Positions 28,167 to 36,944 are shown, counted from the first letter of the stretch. The stretch: DNA of 64,000 nt from DATDAH01 sp963823495 (GCA_963823495.1 CAWGLV010000001.1:3286001-3350000), one strand, 5' to 3'. Notes: a model not told the origin generated them from the letters alone. A program made the numbers and translations.

Positions 28167-28182
28167 TCGAACATCTGTTCGT
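28167..28182 (-). promoter_or_regulatory. LexA (SOS) box upstream of imuA-imuB
   Basis: TCGAACATCTGTTCGT has the GAAC-N4-GTTC core identical to the box before dnaE2. It lies in the 96-bp gap between divergent imuA and the VOC gene, so it could also affect the latter. Confidence 0.9.
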
Positions 28183-28228
28183 CAGGGGCAAGTGGGAACA
28201 TCGGCTCACCACAGACGTTCACCGAGGT

Positions 28229-28723
28229 ATGGACCTCGACCTCGACCGCCTCGCCCAACGCCGCCAGGAGCTACGGGACCAGTACCTCCGGGCCCGGGAG
28301 GCCCGTCCCGCCTCCAGCGCCCGCGGCGTCCACCACGTGGCGCTGTTGTCCACCGATGTCGAGACGACGATCCGCTTCTACCAGGACCTCCTGGAGTTCC
28401 CCCTGACCGAGCTGTTCGAGAACCGGGACTACGACGGCTCCACCCACTTCTTCTTCGACATCGGCCACGGCAACAGCCTCGCCTTCTTCGACTTCCCGGG
28501 CCTCGAGCTCGGCGACTACGCCGAAGTGCTCGGGGGCCTGCACCACCTGGCCATCTCCTTGCCGCCCGAGCGTTGGGCCGGCATCCGGGCCAAGCTCGAC
28601 GCGGCCGGCGTCGAGTACCAGAACATCAGCGGCAGTTCGCTCTACTTCCGGGACCCCGACGGTGCCCGGCTGGAGCTCATCAGCGACCCCCTCGGCGAGA
28701 TGTACGGGTCGATGGTCGGCTAG
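28229..28723 (+). CDS. VOC (glyoxalase/bleomycin resistance) superfamily protein
   Basis: The 164-residue product has a coiled N-terminal segment (RLAQRRQELRDQYLRARE) and one VOC domain: RGVHHVALLSTDVETTIRFYQDLLEFPLTELF, FFFDIGHGNSLAFFDFPG, GGLHHLAISL and SSLYFRDPDGARLELI. The His in GVHHVAL and the Glu in LELI are at metal-ligand positions, so a dioxygenase or lyase role is possible. The substrate is unknown. It diverges from the SOS-controlled imuA. Confidence 0.85.
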   Translation: MDLDLDRLAQRRQELRDQYLRAREARPASSARGVHHVALLSTDVETTIRFYQDLLEFPLTELFENRDYDGSTHFFFDIGHGNSLAFFDFPGLELGDYAEVLGGLHHLAISLPPERWAGIRAKLDAAGVEYQNISGSSLYFRDPDGARLELISDPLGEMYGSMVG

Positions 28724-28739
28724 GGACCGGTGATCGATG

Positions 28740-30020
28740 TCAGCGGAAGTGCCACCCCTCGAAGAGGAGCAGGCGTTCGAGGTGCTCGGAGGAGACCCAC
28801 AGTCCGAGCCAGAGCGGCAGGAACAGCACCGCGCACCCGATGACCGCCGCCGTGACCAGACCGGTCAGGAGGGGGCCGACCGACCACCGACGAGTCGCCT
28901 CGCGTAGGGCCCAGACCACACCCAGCGCCATGAAGGGCACCAGGGGCGTCAGGTAGTAGTAGAAGATCTGGGCCCGCAAGACCAGCACCCAGGGCAGGTA
29001 GAGGACCACCAGGGCAGCCAGGACCACTTCAACGGTTCGATTCCGTTCCCGCCACCACGAGACGACCAGCACCGGCAGCACCACGACGAACGACCACCAC
29101 AGCGCGGGGTTCCCGACCGCCAGGATCTCGAAGCTGCGGCCGTCGCCGCTGGTCGCCAGAAAGTACGGCACGGGCCGGATCAGGAGCAGCCAGCCGATGG
29201 CCGGGCTGGCGAACGCATGGGGCTCGGCGAGGCTGCGATGGAACTCGAGGATGTCGAACTGACGGTGCACCCATTCGAGGGGGGTCGTGTCCGCGGACAA
29301 CCAGGTCCCCGTGTACGAGACGACGTAGACCAGTGCCGGCACGAGCCCGAACGCCACCGCCAGCGGACGGATCAGCGCTCGCCGTTCGCTCGGGTCGACG
29401 TCCAGGAAGGTCAGGACGACCATTCCCGCGAGCGCCGGTGCCACGATCCACTTCGTCGAGACAGCGAGACCCATCACCGCGCCGCAGGCCAGGGTCCAGC
29501 CCGTCAGCCGCCCGGGTGATCCCCGAATCGCCTCGAGCTGACGGAGGAAGAGCAGGGTTGCCGCCAGGATGAAGAACGAGAGGAAGATCTCGAGGATCGC
29601 GGTGCGGGAGTTGACGATCTGCAACCCGTCCAACGCCACGAACAAGGCGACCAGTCCGGCCCACCAGACCGACCGCAGAAGTCGGCGGGCCAGGAAGTAG
29701 CTCAAGAGCACCACCAGGGTCCCGGCCAGCCACGGCATGATCCGCCGACCGAAGGCGTCCTCGCCGAACAGGGCCACACCCGCCCCGATGAGCTTGGTCC
29801 CGACGGGTGGATGCACGGCTCGCATCTCGACCTCGGCCGAGAAGGCGTCGGCCGCGTCGACGCCGTAGTACACCTCGTCCCACACCAGCCCATCCGGGTG
29901 GGCGAGGTGCCAGAGACGTAGGGCACCGCCGAGAGCCGTGACCACCGCCGGAACCACGAACGCGAGACGGCGGTCGGGCACTCGATGGCCCAGGCCGGTC
30001 GTTTCCGCCACCTCGTTCAC
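28740..30020 (-). CDS. PMT-family (dolichyl-phosphate-mannose type) mannosyltransferase
   Basis: The 426-residue polytopic protein has GT39/PMT marks. After the first helix comes LVWDEVYYGVDAADAFSAE with the catalytic Asp-Glu, then VHPPVGTKLIGAGVALFGE (HPPxGK motif) and many helices, with TGTWLSADTTPLEWVHRQF in the second large loop. It transfers mannose from polyprenyl-phosphate-mannose to exported proteins, like mycobacterial Rv1002c. The next gene to the right is a Ser/Thr-rich exported surface protein, a plausible substrate. The GTG at 30020 is chosen because GAGGGAG precedes it at good spacing; the frame is open to 30146. The gap 30021-30272 holds the divergent promoters; I saw nothing else in it. 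Confidence 0.87.
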   Translation of the reverse strand: MNEVAETTGLGHRVPDRRLAFVVPAVVTALGGALRLWHLAHPDGLVWDEVYYGVDAADAFSAEVEMRAVHPPVGTKLIGAGVALFGEDAFGRRIMPWLAGTLVVLLSYFLARRLLRSVWWAGLVALFVALDGLQIVNSRTAILEIFLSFFILAATLLFLRQLEAIRGSPGRLTGWTLACGAVMGLAVSTKWIVAPALAGMVVLTFLDVDPSERRALIRPLAVAFGLVPALVYVVSYTGTWLSADTTPLEWVHRQFDILEFHRSLAEPHAFASPAIGWLLLIRPVPYFLATSGDGRSFEILAVGNPALWWSFVVVLPVLVVSWWRERNRTVEVVLAALVVLYLPWVLVLRAQIFYYYLTPLVPFMALGVVWALREATRRWSVGPLLTGLVTAAVIGCAVLFLPLWLGLWVSSEHLERLLLFEGWHFR

Positions 30021-30272
30021 ACAAGTGCTCCCTCGAGTCGGGTCGGACGGACGGTCATCCACAGCGGGGAACCCGTCGACCTCCCCGAGCGCCTCGCAGA
30101 CGCGGGAGCACGTTCGCGGGGTGCGCGGACCCTGCGCCCGCCCCACCGATCACCAAGAGCGCTCCCTCGCCTCACTTTACGTAGTCAACTGCGCGCGGGT
30201 ACGGTTGTCTGCGTCGGAATCAGTAGGGCGGACAGGCGGGGCGACCGCCGCGATGACGTGAGAGGACTGGGA

Positions 30273-31364
30273 GTGGCGACGAAGACAGATCAGTCGATGC
30301 GTGAGTCGATCATGGTCAGACAACGCCGACGGGGATGGGGGGTCGCCGGCGTCGGAGCCGTTCTGCTCATCCTCGGTCTCCTGGCCGCGCCGGCGCTGGC
30401 CGACGAGGACGGCCCGGTCGACGCCGAAGTGCCGACCACCACCGTGGTCACCCCGACCACGGCCGCCGCGCCGGCCGCCCCGGAGACCACGGTCGCGCCC
30501 TCGACCACGGTCGCGCCCTCGACCACGATTGCCGCCAACGTCGAGGCGTCACCGGCACCGCCGGGCGGCTCCGTGAGCGCCGGTGCCGAGGCATCCGGGA
30601 CGGCCAACCTCAAGGCCGCGCACGTGGGCGCCACGAACGCCACCTTTGGCACGGGCTCCTGCCCGGCCAACACGATCAACGGCAACACCTATGGGTGGCA
30701 CTTCGTGTTCCAGGGCAGCAGCACCGACTTCGTCACGATCAGCGTCACCTTCCAGAACGCGGGCGTGATCACCCAGTTCATCTCCCACCCGGACGCGAAG
30801 CACGCCTACGTCTGGACGCCGGGCATCGACACCCTCCTCGGTGCCACGGCCACGACGACGTTCCCCGACGGCACCACGGGCGACACGGAGTTCAACCTCA
30901 GTCACGTCTGCCTGCCGAGCTCCTCCAGCTCTAGCTCCAGCTCCTAGCTCCAGCTCCAGCTCCAGCTCCAGCTCCAGCTCCAGCTCCAGCTCGGCTCCTC
31001 CAGCTCCAGCTCGGACTCCTCCAGCTCCAGCTCCAGCTCGGACTCCTCCAGCTCCAGCTCCAGCTCGGACTCCTCCAGCTCCAGCTCCAGCTCGGACTCG
31101 AGCTCCAGCTCGGACTCCTCCAGCTCCAGCTCGGGCACGGTGTCCTCCTCGGGCACCTCCACGTCGGTTGACCCGTCGGTGGATTCGGGCGGGCTCACCA
31201 ACCCGAGCACAGGCAACGTCAGCGAGAGCAGCAGCGCCGCCGCCGCGACCTTGGCCAGAACCGGATTGGATGCGGGAACCGCGCTCCTCCTCGGTGGGGC
31301 GCTGATCCTTCTCGGCCTCCTGCTGGTCCGCTACAACCGAGACGAGCCCTCGACCGTCGCCTGA
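30273..31364 (+). CDS. Ser/Asp-repeat cell-surface protein with LAxTG sorting signal (frame-disturbed)
   Basis: A signal peptide (WGVAGVGAVLLILGLLAAPALA) is followed by a Thr/Pro/Ala-rich stalk (TTTVVTPTTAAAPAAPETT) and a domain with ATFGTGSCPANTINGNTYGWHFVFQG (in pieces). A Ser/Asp repeat comes next, and the C-terminal LARTGLDAG, a helix and a basic tail (VRYNRDEP) form a sortase signal of the LAxTG type. The frame is interrupted: an extra T makes a TAG at 30945-30947, and the Ser reading continues in the +1 frame to about 30995, where a base is missing and the original frame resumes. The product is about 360 residues if both shifts are undone. The GTG at 30273 follows AGAGGA; ATG 30297 and 30312 are alternatives. 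Confidence 0.75.
30918..31133 (+). repeat. Hexanucleotide Ser repeat with Asp interruptions
   Basis: The repeat is built from AGCTCC units (Ser-Ser), later interrupted by TCGGAC (Ser-Asp) about every eight codons, giving S(6-7)D blocks with five Asp. Its low complexity makes slippage easy, and the two compensating frame changes at 30945 and about 30995 lie within it. It resembles in composition the SD stalks of staphylococcal surface proteins. Confidence 0.9.
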
Positions 31365-31410
31365 TCGGGCCTCACCCGCCGCGGCCAACCCGGACCGAGA
31401 CGTGGCCCGG

Positions 31411-32169
31411 TCAATCCCGCCGGGCGAGCAGGGTCTCAACCGGTGACAGGTCGAAGGGGTGGCCGACCATCACGATGAGGTGGGTCGCCCCCGCCTCGAG
31501 GTAGCCCTCGAGGGCGTCGACATCGTCGCCGTCGATGGCCACGGTGCGCTCGATCTCGGCCGGGTCCCGGCCGACCTTCGCGCACCACTCGTCGAGGATC
31601 GCGCTCTTGGCCGCGAAGTTGGCCGGCGGGCCGAAGGTGTTCCAGGCGTCGGCGTACTCGGCGACCAGGCGCAGGGTCACCTTCTCGCCGCCGCCCCCGA
31701 TGAGGATCGGCAGGTCACCGATCGGGGCCGGGTTGAGCTCGGCCAGTCGGGCCCTGATGCGCCGCAGCGAGGCCTCGAGCTCCCGCAGGCGACTCCCCGG
31801 GGTGCCGAAGTCATAGCCGTACCGGTCGTAGTCCTTCTCGAACCACCCGGCGCCCAGACCGAGGTAGAAGCGACCGCCGCCGAGGTGGTCGACCGTGCGG
31901 GCCATGTCGGCCAGCAGGTCCGGGTTCCGGTAGGTGTTGCCCGTCACCAGCATCCCCAACCGGGCCTCGGCCGTGGTCACGGCCATCGCCGCGAGGATCG
32001 ACCAGCCCTCGAAGTGGGTGCCGTTCCCGTCGCCGCGGAGGGGGTAGAAGTGGTCCCAGGTCCAGATGGAGTCGACCCCCATGGCGTCGGCCGTCTCCCA
32101 TGCGGCCCGCAGGTCGGACATGGGCGTGTGCTGGGGCTGGAGCTGGACACCGACGCGGAACGAAGCCAT
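31411..32169 (-). CDS. LLM-class F420-dependent oxidoreductase
   Basis: The 252-residue product is a luciferase-like monooxygenase-fold protein of the F420 group: VGVQLQPQHTPMSDLRAAWETAD, SIWTWDHFYPL, MLVTGNTYRNPDLLADMARTVDHLGGGRFYLGLGAGWFEKDY and PILIGGGGEKVTLRLVAEYADAWN. These are the usual TIM-barrel elements binding F420 or flavin. It is somewhat short for the family (often 290-330). The function is unknown; it is convergent with the surface-protein gene and lies beside carotenoid oxygenase 1. Confidence 0.87.
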   Translation of the reverse strand: MASFRVGVQLQPQHTPMSDLRAAWETADAMGVDSIWTWDHFYPLRGDGNGTHFEGWSILAAMAVTTAEARLGMLVTGNTYRNPDLLADMARTVDHLGGGRFYLGLGAGWFEKDYDRYGYDFGTPGSRLRELEASLRRIRARLAELNPAPIGDLPILIGGGGEKVTLRLVAEYADAWNTFGPPANFAAKSAILDEWCAKVGRDPAEIERTVAIDGDDVDALEGYLEAGATHLIVMVGHPFDLSPVETLLARRD

Positions 32170-32260
32170 CCGTCGAACCTACCGACGGCGCCGCCGTTCC
32201 GATTCCGCCCCGATCTTCCGTGTCAGGCGACGGGGGTCCGAGGCCAGAGGCGGGCGTGGG

Positions 32261-33970
32261 TCACCAGAGGTCGTCGCACTCCTCGGCGACGGCGTGGACC
32301 GAGGCGTGGAGCTCCTCGGGCAGCGCGCCCAGGGTGTCGGCGTTGACCTCGTCGGAGAAGCGGAGGCGCTCGGCGTCGGCCAGGCCGTGGAAGGCCGGCA
32401 TCCACGCGGAGTGCAGCACCATGGGGATGGCCTCGCCGTTGGTCCCGGCGAGCGTGGCGACCGGACCGGCCCCCACGTCGGCGGCGTCGAAGAGGTCGAC
32501 CCGGAAGCCCTCGTCGTTGCACACCGGTTGGACCACGTAGCCGTCGTGGCCCCCCGGCTCGCCACCGGAGTAGCTCCCCGCGGCGGCACCGCGGGGCGCG
32601 AACGCCGGCGACGTGATGTGGTCGGCCAGGTCGGCGTACTCCCAGCGCGCCTTCAGCTCCATGCTCGGGCGGTCGAACGAACACAGCGAGCCGGGGGACT
32701 CCTCCCGCGCCAGGTCGAGGTCGATGCGGTCGGCGTAGGCCTCGGCCGCCCGCCGGCTGATCGAGCCGGGACGACAGCCCTGATAGGTGACGTGGTGCAG
32801 GGTCGGGGCCGCCAGGCCCTCGGTGCTCCAGTCCATGGCCGAGAGCTGGAGGTTGAAGGACCAGTCCTGCTTGAAGGTGCCCACATGGGTGACCTCGGCG
32901 GCATCGGGGTCGAACACGACCTCGGTGATCGTCTCCGGCGCCATGGCCATGTTGTAGAGACCCACCGCCGCGGGGTCGATCGGGTTCCCGTTCACGTCGA
33001 CGTCGTCGGGGCGCAGGTAGTACCCGAGATCCATGAGGTCCATGCCCTCCCACACCACCGACACGCCGTCGGTGTCGTCCCACCGGCCGTAGTAGTGACC
33101 GGCGGGGGGCGCCATGGTGAAGCAGGTCGGCTCGATGGAGGTCCCCGACGCGAGCCCTTCCACCTGCTCCTTGCGGATGAGCCACACCGGGACCTCGTCG
33201 TCGATGGTCACCGACCGCTCGCCGCCCATCATCTCGTCGGGATCGGCCTTGAAGTTCCCCGAGTCGCACAGGATCACCCAGTCACGCGTCTGGCTGACCG
33301 TGTGGATGGAGCCGGAGAACGACACGCCCTCGAGCGGCCAGTGCTTGACCTGGGTGCCGTCATGACGGTCATAGCGGACCAGTGACGGGCGCATGCCGAA
33401 GGTCGGCTCCATGACCGGCTCGAGCTTCACGGTCCAGAGGCAGTGGCGTTCGGGATCCGCCACCGGGTGGGCGGTGGAGAACAGGAACGGCAGCACGCCC
33501 CCGATGGGCATGGAGCTCCCGCCCCAACTGTCGACGTGGCCGACCTCGGCCACGAACTCGAGCGTCTCGGGGTTCAGCTCCACCGGCCGACCGGCATCCC
33601 ACGTGGTGTAGAGGCGGTCGCCCCAGGGCAGGGGCGCGGTGTTCGACGCGTTGGGAGGCCCGAACGGGGACAGGTAGCCGATGGCCCCCGGGGAGAACTG
33701 CTCGGGGTGACGGTCGAACAGCCGCTTGCCCGGCGTCTCGATGCTGCGGCTCTGCCAGGCGAAACGGCCCGGGCTGGCGCCGCGGGCCCCCGGCTCGAGG
33801 GAGAGCCGGCAGATCGCGCCCCAGTCGAAGATGGCGTACGGGAGGGCGCCGCTGATCTGGGGGCTGGAGAAGACCACCTCGCCGCTCACGTCCTCCGGCC
33901 ACGTCCCGGCGACGACCTCCAGGTCGAAGTCGCGGTGTGGGGCACGGGTCAGCGACGCGGGAACGGGCAC
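32261..33970 (-). CDS. Carotenoid-oxygenase (CCD/RPE65) family protein 1
   Basis: The 569-residue product is a long, divergent member of the carotenoid cleavage oxygenase family, whose members use a non-haem Fe(II) held by four His to cleave conjugated double bonds. Likely ligand regions are FSTAHPVADP, SGSIHTVSQTRDW, MAPPAGHYYG and near the end MVLHSAWMP. It is about 100 residues longer than the two others in the window, with extra loops in the middle. A regulatory palindrome is 25 bp upstream of the GTG/ATG at 33970, and the Rieske oxygenase gene diverges from it. Substrate unknown; apocarotenoid or stilbene-type cleavage are both possible in this family. Confidence 0.8.
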   Translation of the reverse strand: MPVPASLTRAPHRDFDLEVVAGTWPEDVSGEVVFSSPQISGALPYAIFDWGAICRLSLEPGARGASPGRFAWQSRSIETPGKRLFDRHPEQFSPGAIGYLSPFGPPNASNTAPLPWGDRLYTTWDAGRPVELNPETLEFVAEVGHVDSWGGSSMPIGGVLPFLFSTAHPVADPERHCLWTVKLEPVMEPTFGMRPSLVRYDRHDGTQVKHWPLEGVSFSGSIHTVSQTRDWVILCDSGNFKADPDEMMGGERSVTIDDEVPVWLIRKEQVEGLASGTSIEPTCFTMAPPAGHYYGRWDDTDGVSVVWEGMDLMDLGYYLRPDDVDVNGNPIDPAAVGLYNMAMAPETITEVVFDPDAAEVTHVGTFKQDWSFNLQLSAMDWSTEGLAAPTLHHVTYQGCRPGSISRRAAEAYADRIDLDLAREESPGSLCSFDRPSMELKARWEYADLADHITSPAFAPRGAAAGSYSGGEPGGHDGYVVQPVCNDEGFRVDLFDAADVGAGPVATLAGTNGEAIPMVLHSAWMPAFHGLADAERLRFSDEVNADTLGALPEELHASVHAVAEECDDLW

Positions 33971-33986
33971 GGGAACCTCCTGGGTC

Positions 33987-34007
33987 CACTGTGGTTTACA
34001 GTGTTCA
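33987..34007. promoter_or_regulatory. Palindromic operator candidate, site 1
   Basis: CACTGTGGTTTACAGTG (33987-34003) is a perfect inverted repeat, and TTTACAGTGTTCA (33995-34007) matches the 13-bp motif TTAACNNNGTTCA found at three other catabolic promoters in 10 of 13 positions or better. It lies between the divergent carotenoid oxygenase 1 and Rieske genes. Confidence 0.65.
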
Positions 34008-34049
34008 CCACCGTAGCCGACCCCGCCTCACCCCCGGCCCAGGAGCACC

Positions 34050-35264
34050 ATGGACGCAGCGCTGGAACAGACCATTCGGGACCGCATCGAGGTGGAGAAG
34101 GCGCGCACCGCTCCGCCGGACGAGGCGGTGCGAATCCCCCTGATCCCGACGGGCCGCTACACCGACCCGGCCTTCCACGCGTTGGAGAGGGAGCGGGTCT
34201 TCGGCCGCACCTGGCTCTTCGCCGGCCACGAGTCCGAATGGCCCGAACCCGGCTCCTACCGGCTGACCACCCGGTCCGGGGCACCCGTCGTCGTGGTCCG
34301 GGGCGAGGACGGCGAGTTGCGGGCCTTCTACAACGCCTGCCGCCACCGCGGCGCCCCCGTCACCCGGGACGACTGCGGCACCGCCCGTCGCCTGACCTGC
34401 CAGTACCACTCGTGGTCCTACGGCACCGACGGCGAGCTCAAAGCCGTCCCCGATTCCCGGAGCTTCACCGATCTCGACACCGGGTCGCTCGGTCTGGTGC
34501 CCGTGGGTTGTTCGACCTGGGACGGTTGGGTCTTCGTCAACGAGGACCCCGATGCCGTGGCGTTGGTCGACTTCCTCGGACCCATCGCGGGCCAGATGGC
34601 CGAGATCGACGGGCCGGCGATGCGAGCGGTGGGCACCCAGGTCCATCGGTTGGACTGCAACTGGAAGCTCATGGTGGACGCCTTCCTCGAGGTGTACCAC
34701 GTGCGCACCGTCCACCCCGACAACGCCGCCCTCCTCTACAACGACCAGTCGGTCACGGTCACGATGCTGCCCCACGGCCACAGTCGCCTGACCGTCGAGA
34801 AGCACGACGCCTTCCGGGACTTCGCCATGGTCTCCGAGGAGCACGACAACCCGGCGGTCCCCTTGCTGTGGCGCCAGACCTCGACCTCGTTCGGGATCTT
34901 CCCCAACCTCGTCGTGCCGATGGACACCGGCGCGTTCACCTTCCTGTGCATGTGGCCCACCAGTGACACCACCACGGACCTGGAGCTGCGGTGGTACGCG
35001 CCGGCGTGGGTCGGCGACGAGGTCCCCCAGGAGCACCTCGACCGCATGACCCTCTTCGAGACGGTGATGGCCCAGGACCAGGCCAACATGGCCCCGATCC
35101 AGGAGTCGGTCTCCTCCAAAGGGGCCCGCCCGTTCCAGCTCGGTTGGCACGAACGACTCATCCACCACTTCGAACGAGCCGTCGACCTGGCCATCGGGCC
35201 CGACGACCTACCTCCCGGCACCGCGGTGTCCGACGCCCTCGACGGCTTCGTCGAGCCCGCCTGA
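34050..35264 (+). CDS. Rieske non-haem iron oxygenase, alpha subunit
   Basis: The 404-residue product has a Rieske domain (C97-x-H99 in NACRHRGAP and C117-x2-H120 in TCQYHSW) and a catalytic SRPBCC domain with the mononuclear iron ligands in DAFLEVYHVRTVHPDN (H217, H222); the Asp in DQANM is the likely third ligand. It is of the single-component-alpha type that hydroxylates or demethylates aromatic or other ring substrates and needs a separate reductase, which is not in this window. It diverges from carotenoid oxygenase 1 across the operator at 33987-34007. Its stop overlaps the next gene start (TGATG). Confidence 0.9.
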   Translation: MDAALEQTIRDRIEVEKARTAPPDEAVRIPLIPTGRYTDPAFHALERERVFGRTWLFAGHESEWPEPGSYRLTTRSGAPVVVVRGEDGELRAFYNACRHRGAPVTRDDCGTARRLTCQYHSWSYGTDGELKAVPDSRSFTDLDTGSLGLVPVGCSTWDGWVFVNEDPDAVALVDFLGPIAGQMAEIDGPAMRAVGTQVHRLDCNWKLMVDAFLEVYHVRTVHPDNAALLYNDQSVTVTMLPHGHSRLTVEKHDAFRDFAMVSEEHDNPAVPLLWRQTSTSFGIFPNLVVPMDTGAFTFLCMWPTSDTTTDLELRWYAPAWVGDEVPQEHLDRMTLFETVMAQDQANMAPIQESVSSKGARPFQLGWHERLIHHFERAVDLAIGPDDLPPGTAVSDALDGFVEPA

Positions 35265-36112
35265 TGGGCGCGGACCGTGGGCCCGCCACGACGGCGGTGA
35301 AGCGATGCGCGCTGGTCGCGGCATCGGGCGTCCTGCTCGCGCTGACCGGATGCGGCGACGACGGCGGTGGGTCCGGGGGACAGGCCGCCACGACCACCAC
35401 CGTCCCCGCGCTGCCCGCGGGGGCCGAGGACCTCGTCGGGCGCTATGCCCACTTCGACGTCGTGGCCTACGAGGACGACGCCATGAAGACCCTGATCATC
35501 AGCACCGGGTTCGCGGACCTGGAGTTGCGGGACGGCCAGGTGTGGAACGTCCAGAGCTTCTGCCATGCCGACGCCGTGAGCGACCAGGGCATCGACGTCT
35601 CCATCTCCGACGCGGCCACCCAGGCGATCATCCCCGTCGACACCCCGGTCGAGGTGACCGAGGCGGACGGGGCCCTCCGCGTCGTGCGGCCCGCGACCCC
35701 CACCGGGATCGGCATCGAACTGGAGGATCCCGCCAACGACGTCCTGCCCAGCGATCCCGATGACCCCCGGATCGTCGACGCCGACGGCGACGGCAACCCG
35801 GGGATCACCTCCTCGGTGCGGGTCAGCGACGACCTCCAGGGCGAGATCTACCTGGCCCGTCGTGAGATCTTCGCCTACGACGTGACCCAGGTGAGCCCGG
35901 ACCGCCTCGAGGGGACGATCACCGACAGCTCCGAGCAGCTGATCCTGGGGGCCAGCGACGACGTCTTCCTGGTCCCCGCCCAGTGGGAGCAGATCGACGA
36001 CCCCGAGCGGAACCCCGTGATCTGGGAACGAGTCGACGACACCTGGGACTGCGAGCGCCTGGCGGCCGAACGCGACGACCTCTTCCCCCCCAACCCCGAG
36101 GCCGACTGGTGA
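35264..36112 (+). CDS. Lipoprotein of unknown function, coupled to the Rieske gene
   Basis: The 282-residue product has a lipoprotein signal (KRCALVAASGVLLALTGCGDDGG, lipobox LTGC). The mature part has a Thr-rich linker (TTTTVPALPAG) and a domain of about 230 residues without a motif I recognise. Its first half (VGRYAHFDVVAYEDDAMKTL, LRDGQVWNVQSFCHADAVS) looks beta-rich, and the end is acidic (CERLAAERDDLFPPNPEADW). The start overlaps the Rieske stop by one base, so it is translationally coupled; it may bind a substrate at the cell surface, but that is inference. Confidence 0.75.
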   Translation: MGADRGPATTAVKRCALVAASGVLLALTGCGDDGGGSGGQAATTTTVPALPAGAEDLVGRYAHFDVVAYEDDAMKTLIISTGFADLELRDGQVWNVQSFCHADAVSDQGIDVSISDAATQAIIPVDTPVEVTEADGALRVVRPATPTGIGIELEDPANDVLPSDPDDPRIVDADGDGNPGITSSVRVSDDLQGEIYLARREIFAYDVTQVSPDRLEGTITDSSEQLILGASDDVFLVPAQWEQIDDPERNPVIWERVDDTWDCERLAAERDDLFPPNPEADW

Positions 36113-36145
36113 CGCCCGGCTCGCCGCCCACGGTCACAGGTCCCC

Positions 36146-36195
36146 GTTCTGGCGCCCGATCGAGGTGCCACGGCACCCCGATCGGGCGCCAGTTC
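36146..36195. repeat. 50-bp palindromic repeat, family A, copy 3
   Basis: GTTCTGGCGCCCGATCGAGG opens the element and the second arm ends ATCGGGCGCCAGTTC. It fills the gap between the convergent lipoprotein and SDR genes (stops at 36112 and 36198), as expected for a bidirectional terminator. Confidence 0.85.
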
Positions 36196-36197
36196 CC

Positions 36198-36944
36198 CTA
36201 GAACAGGCCGCGGGAGGCGCCGCCGTCGACGACCAGGGCGGTGCCGGTGACGAAGTTGGCCTGCCGGCTGCAGAGGAACGCCGCGACCGCACCGAAGTCG
36301 GCCGGGTCACCCACGGCGCCGGCCGGGATCTCGGCCCGGAGCGCGTCCATCTGGTCACCCTGCAGGGAGCGCAGTCGGTCGGTCAGGTGGCTGCCGGGCT
36401 GGATCGAGTTGACCGTCACCCCGTCACCGGCCACCTCGGTGGCGAGCGTCTTGAGAAAGCCGGTCACCCCGGCCCGCGCCGTCACCGACGCGGCCAGGAA
36501 CGGAATGGGCTGACGGACCCCGATCGAGGTGATGGCCAGTATCCGGCCCCACCGCTGGTCTCGCATCCCGGGCACCGCGGCGAGGCACATGGCCACGGTC
36601 GACAGCAGGTTGAGCTCGATCGCGTCCTGGTAGGCCTCGAGCGAGGTGGCGGTGGCGGAGCCTCCGGGTGGGCCGCCGGCGTTGGCCACCAGGATGTCGA
36701 CACCGCCGAGGCGCTCGCCGGCCGCGGTCACGAAGTCCGTCGCCCCCGCCGCGCTCGCCACGTCGGCCTCGATGGCCTCGACCGAGGCACCCAGGCCGGC
36801 GGCCGCGTCCGCCAGGCGCTCGGGGTCCCGGCCGCAGATGGCCACCTTGGCCCCCTCGGCCACGAGGGCCTGGGCCGTCGCCAGGCCGAGCCCGGCGGTG
36901 GAGGCCGCCACGGCGGCGCGCTTGTCCCGGAGTCCGAGGTCCAT
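36198..36944 (-). CDS. SDR-family oxidoreductase with altered active site
   Basis: The 248-residue product has the SDR Rossmann fold: AAVAASTAGLGLATAQALVAEGAKVAICGRD, DILVANAGGPPGG (NAG) and ILAITSIGVRQPIP with the catalytic Ser position. The usual YxxxK is missing. In its place stands LAASVTARAGVTGFLKTLA, which puts Ser and Arg at the Tyr and Lys positions. The same change is seen in a subgroup of 3-oxoacyl-ACP-reductase-like proteins, so it may bind NAD(P) but use different chemistry. It diverges from carotenoid oxygenase 2 across an operator at 36998. Confidence 0.85.
   Translation of the reverse strand: MDLGLRDKRAAVAASTAGLGLATAQALVAEGAKVAICGRDPERLADAAAGLGASVEAIEADVASAAGATDFVTAAGERLGGVDILVANAGGPPGGSATATSLEAYQDAIELNLLSTVAMCLAAVPGMRDQRWGRILAITSIGVRQPIPFLAASVTARAGVTGFLKTLATEVAGDGVTVNSIQPGSHLTDRLRSLQGDQMDALRAEIPAGAVGDPADFGAVAAFLCSRQANFVTGTALVVDGGASRGLF

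Noticed and set aside
25836..28406. Long plus-strand frames antisense to imuA-imuB
   Set aside because: imuA and imuB are well supported; the antisense frames are byproducts of high G+C.
30946..31305. Alternative reading of the repeat as an Ala-Pro-Arg-Thr-rich protein
   Set aside because: That frame has no start, and its continuation lacks the membrane anchor; the Ser/Asp frame leads to a clear LAxTG sorting signal.
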